From NCBI GenBank assembly GCA_022432975.1, contig CM039506.1:15729545-15793544 (forward strand): DNA of 64,000 nt. The letters are read 5' to 3'. This DNA comes from Begonia masoniana. Taxonomy: Eukaryota; Streptophyta; Magnoliopsida; Cucurbitales; Begoniaceae. Positions 60,601 through 64,000 of the stretch are shown here, piece by piece. How positions within the stretch are numbered: the first letter of the stretch is position 1; each line of letters starts with the position of its first letter. The notes under the pieces are model-generated. The model saw only the letters and a program-made list of their open reading frames with translations, was not told the origin of the DNA and ran no database searches. The position numbers were made by a program, and so were the translations under genes.

Positions 60601-60782
60601 TTTGACTGGCTTTTGGGCAATTTTGCCTCCTTTATTTTATTGAGTTTGTTTATTTAGTTTATTTAAAGTGTTAAGGAAAGTGTTTTTAAAAAAAAAAAAA
60701 TTGTACGTCCAATTGAGGAGGTTAAGTTAGGAGTAAGTTATGGTTAAGTCGTGACGGCCCTGACCGGGTTGGGGTCGTTACA

Positions 60783-61380
60783 CAAGGACATCTACCGATC
60801 GCAAAACGACAAGGCATGGTGCACGCTCCTACCGATTGACACATGCACATAACGTGATTCATTAAACTTCACCCGATCACAAAACGACAAGACTTAATAT
60901 CGGCTTCTACCGATTGACACATGCACGTCACGTGACTCATTATACTCCTTCCGATCACAAAACGACAAGACTTAATACATACTCATGCCGATAATAGAAA
61001 ACCTACATCTACCGATTGACACATACGCATCACGTGATTCATTAAACTTCATCCGATCACAAAATGACAAGACTTAATATATACTCATACCGATAATGGA
61101 AAACCTACATCTACCGATTGACGCATGCGCATCACGTGATTCATTAAACTTCATTCGATCACAAAACGACAAGACTTAATATCGACTTCTACCGATTGAC
61201 ACACGCACAGCACGTGACTCATTAAACTTCATTCCGATATAAGACATGATCCGATGGAAGACTTCATTCGATGGAAGACTTCATCCGATGGAAGACATCA
61301 TCCGATAGAAGACTTCATCCGATGGAAGACATCATCCGATGGAAGACTTCATCCGATGGAAGACATCATCCGATAGACAG
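60783..61380 (-). repeat. CATCCGATGGAAGACTT tandem array with G-box-like sites
   Basis: Part of the 57285-62990 LTR. Units of about 85 bases (CTACCGATTGACACATGC, CACGTGATTCATTAAACTTC, CCGATCACAAAACGACAAGA) repeat about five times; then 17-18-base units of TCATCCGATGGAAGACT repeat to 61376. CACGTGACTCATT (60916 and 61210 areas) overlaps a G-box with a TGACTCA site. Confidence 0.82.
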
Positions 61381-62995
61381 GAAACTCTCAGACTTTCACA
61401 AACTTCAACATGACTGAATAAACTAACACATAGTTGGACCATAATCTCATCTAGAATACGTGTAGCGAGAGACTCTAACAAAACAGATCATTCTATCATT
61501 TTACAATCATTTTCAAACTCAGAAGTTAGTCAGTCAGGTTCCAGTATCCATTGTATTAAGAAAATACCCTACATAGACCTCAGTATTCATAACCTTACTA
61601 ACATGATAAAGGTAGTAACCAGGAGTTTAAATCGCCTTCCCAGCCACCAATCTGTCATCCTGAGCACCTTTCAGCAACCAGCTTTAATCATCCTCATTAG
61701 ACTTGAAATCTTCACCTGGTAGTTCTTCACCTACATCATAAGGTTTAAACTATAAGCCTAATGCTTAGTAAGGAATGCAATGCTAACATGTATGCATGAA
61801 TGCACAAGTTAAAGAAACACATGTTCATGATCTTTTCGTGTTCGTGTTCTTGTTCTTGTTCATGTTCATCGTTTTCATCATATGGATTAAGGGAGGATTT
61901 GTGCCGAAAAGGGGGTTGACAGTGAAAGTGTACATAGTCCCTTGCGGGTCGTATTCATGGTCCTCCTTTTGGACAGTGACATATGCCAAACCGCCCCCAA
62001 CCCTCTCTTAATCCTTGTTGCATAAGTTTCATATTCATATCTTGTTCATGGGAGAAATCATGCACTTGAAACATTTTCATATGCTTGGGAAAACATTCAT
62101 GATGCATGAGCATGAGTAATCTTAGTTCATCAGACTACTGAACAAGCCATTCATTCATCAAAGGATCATAACATCGACTCGAGTACCATAACTAAACAGA
62201 CAATAGCACAGAAAATCTTTAAACCTCATAGACAACTTCTACCTAGTACCCTTGTGATGTAGGGCCTTAATGGCCGGGAATCTTACTCACTCACTTACCT
62301 AGTTTCCTTAGCAACTTGAGCACTTCTCTTCAAACTTCTTCACCTAGAAACATTTCACATTACAGTGTTAAATCAAAAATCTAATTAAAAGTCATCCTAG
62401 TATCTAACATAAATATTTCTAATCTTCCTAGTCGAGCGCCTAGTGTGTCTAAATTAAACTTCCAGAACCTAAATAACCGGATTAAGTCTAACAACTAAAC
62501 ATGGTCTGTTATCTAAATGTCCAGAATCGAATCGGAAATGCCATTACTAAACACAGATCATGATTGTCACTACCATTACTCTGTTAGTGAAGAATCTGAA
62601 ACCTCAAGTTCTAGCTGAAGACAGAGCTCTAAGTAACTACCCAGTACTACATTGTCTAAATCTTACCTAGAGCGTGGATTGTCGAAGTGGAGGCTGAAGA
62701 ACTGGTTGCCGGCGAAAGAATAGCCGGCAGAGAGGGAGCTCTTGAAGGAAGGGAATCGCCGAGAGAGGAAATGTCGGCTACAGTGAGGTTTTAATGAGGT
62801 TTAAGAATTCCCATAACCTATTTATACCAATAAAAATCCACCTTAATTACAAACTTGCCACCCAACCTAGTTTCACTCAACTTGTAATAAATAAGTCTTG
62901 GCATTAAATTTAAAATCATAAAGGTTAATAAAAAGGGTGACAATTAAAATGGTTAAGAAAATCACCTGGCCGAAATTGTCGGGTGTTACATGTAG

Positions 62996-64000
62996 AATAT
63001 CGGGGCCAATTATACTGGCCTCGCCAACCTCGTCCCAATATAGCGGTGACCTGCATTTCTGTTCATACAGCGCTTCATACGGAGCCATGCCGATGATAGC
63101 TTGAAAGCTATTGTTGTATGAGAACTCAATCAACGGTAAATACCTACTCCACGAGCCCTGAAACTCCATCACGCAAGCTCTACGCATATCCTCAAGAATC
63201 TGATTTGTTCTTTCTGTCTATCCGTTAGTCTGAGGATGAAACGCTGTGCTGAAATTTAACTAAGTTCCCATAGCCTTATGTAGACTCTTCCAAAATTTTG
63301 AAGTAAACCTGGCATCTCTATCGGAGACAATCGAAACGGACACCCCGTGCAATCTAACAATCTCCTGCATATACAGCTCAGCAAGTTGATCCATAGAATA
63401 TGTCATCTTGACTGGTAGAAAATGGGTCGATTTTGTTAAACGGTCCACTATCACCCAGATTCCATCGTGCCCCTTCGTCGTTCTTGGGAGTCCAACTATG
63501 AAATCCATGGAGATCTGCTCCAATTTCCATTCCAGAATTGGCAGTGACTGTAAAGTTCTGACCGGCCTTTGATGTTTTTCTTTAACCTGCTGACAAACAA
63601 GACAGGTTTCTACGTACTTGGCCACTTCTCTCTTCATATTAGGCCAACAGAAATACTGTTTTAGATCCCGATACATCTTGGTGCTTCCTGGATGCACCGA
63701 GCATGCTGAGGAGTGTGCCTCTACCAAAATTTCCTTCTTTAGCTCCTCGTCGTTAGGCACATACCATCTATGCATGAACTTTAATACGCCATCATCCGAC
63801 AGGTTAAAATCAGACGAGTCCTCGGATGTCATGCTCAATCGATGTTTCTCACATTCTAATTTTTTTTGTTGAGCTTCTCGGATTTTGTCTAATATTGTCG
63901 GCTTTAGTGAAATACTTGCAAGCATATTGGACAACTCGGTAACAATCTCCACATTAAACTTCACAATCTCCGTTTTTAACGTCACCGACATTGTTGCAAG
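62996..64000 (-). pseudogene. Element F integrase core and upstream region (partial)
   Basis: Minus strand. From the window edge: the acidic linker after RNase H, the integrase zinc motif (HPGSTKMYRDLKQYF, then CLVCQQ), and core MDFIVGLPRTTKGHDG with VSDRDARFTSKFW. Two stops lie near 63258 and 63222 around the FHPQT motif. MEFQGSWSRYLPLIEFSYNN follows down to GPDI at the solo LTR junction. It continues beyond the window. Confidence 0.88.

Larger units (their letters stand above)
57495..60782 (+). mobile_element. Solo LTR, 3288 bp, with internal duplication
   Basis: TGTAACACCCGAG at 57495 to GGGGTCGTTACA at 60782, with exact duplication CAAGG (57490-57494, 60783-60787). Donor CTAG/GTAAAG at 58051; acceptor TTTTTCAG; 48-base micro-exon 58635-58682; donor GTAAGTAG; acceptor GATGTAG/GTGAAG at 59208, repeated in the 499-base duplication. 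GC-rich palindrome cassette at 60260-60600. Confidence 0.92.
57285..62990 (-). mobile_element. Solo LTR in element F integrase, itself split
   Basis: Minus orientation, TGTAACACCCGACAATTTC at 62990 to CTCGGGGCGTTACA at 57285, with exact duplication TGTAG (57280-57284, 62991-62995). Own length about 2.41 kb without 57495-60782. It is a close relative of 52534-54920 in inverted orientation. Micro-exon 62299-62343 (45 bases). Cassette of TCATCCGATGGAAGACT and CTACCGATTGACACATGC units at 60783-61380. Confidence 0.92.
52000..64000 (-). mobile_element. Element F, Tekay-type Ty3/gypsy retrotransposon (cut by window edge)
   Basis: Minus orientation. 3' LTR 52000-56716, polypurine tract, chromodomain-like tail and integrase (56757-57284), an interrupting solo LTR, then integrase and the region upstream to the window end. 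Coding and LTR sequence are closest to element A (LTR end TCCCTTAATTTTCCG shared with 4550-4570). The left flank is TAGTT; the matching end is outside the window. Frames are broken. Confidence 0.88.

Noticed and set aside
60028..60643. Six or more overlapping open frames of 80-130 codons on both strands
   Set aside because: They fall in a GC-rich palindromic cassette of a solo LTR, where stops are rare by composition; no domain or start context.

Overview
The window is a retrotransposon-dominated piece of a plant nuclear genome, most probably a eudicot. The evidence is Tekay/Del-type chromovirus Ty3/gypsy elements, tRNA-iMet-type primer binding sites, and one intact plant-type glutamate-receptor-like (GLR) gene with five exons. 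The species cannot be settled from the sequence alone. By my reading the GLR gene is the only intact host gene. It lies on the minus strand, 45617-50698 (895 codons), with canonical splice sites, and carries a 1.78-kb Mutator-like hairpin in intron 2.

Layout. (1) 1-6890: degenerate Tekay-type element A (minus), lacking part of RT/RNase H/IN. (2) 6891-8477: copia gag remnant with two short copia LTRs in opposite orientation. (3) 8494-8890: a broken second copy of the GLR first exon. (4) 10157-32688: Tekay-type element B (plus), flanked by the duplication GTTCT. Its 3' LTR was entered by a solo LTR (16231-18888, GTAAG), element C (19242-27650, GGGTA) and solo LTR D (27967-31730), itself entered by another solo LTR (28992-31464, AATAA). 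(5) 34118-34958: decayed hAT-like element. (6) 35931-45387: gypsy element E of a different, CRM-like lineage (minus, ATTGT), whose gag is split by a solo LTR (40495-42932, GCTTA) carrying a 501-base T run. (7) The GLR gene. (8) 52000 to the window end: Tekay-type element F (minus), with a solo LTR in its 3' LTR (52534-54920, TCCAC) and another in its integrase (57285-62990, TGTAG), the latter entered by a further solo LTR (57495-60782, CAAGG). No retroelement reading frame is intact; many stops look like C-to-T or G-to-A changes, as expected for old methylated copies.

The strongest unexplained signals are in the 2.3-3.3-kb Tekay-type LTRs. First, LTRs that otherwise differ greatly keep the same splice-like layout: a donor after a CT-rich leader, an acceptor, a 43-48-base micro-exon, a GTAAG donor, then a [G/A]TGTAG acceptor. 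Element B also has a 64-base intron-like segment ending 9 bases before the gag ATG. Second, about 150-1000 bases before the LTR 3' end, each LTR whose end is preserved carries a family-specific cassette of palindromes, stem-loops or short tandem repeats. These include GATCGATC palindromes with CTCTCTGG stem-loops, and ATCGGTAGATG or ATCGGATGAAG arrays with G-box/bZIP-like sites. The poly-T run lies inside one such cassette.
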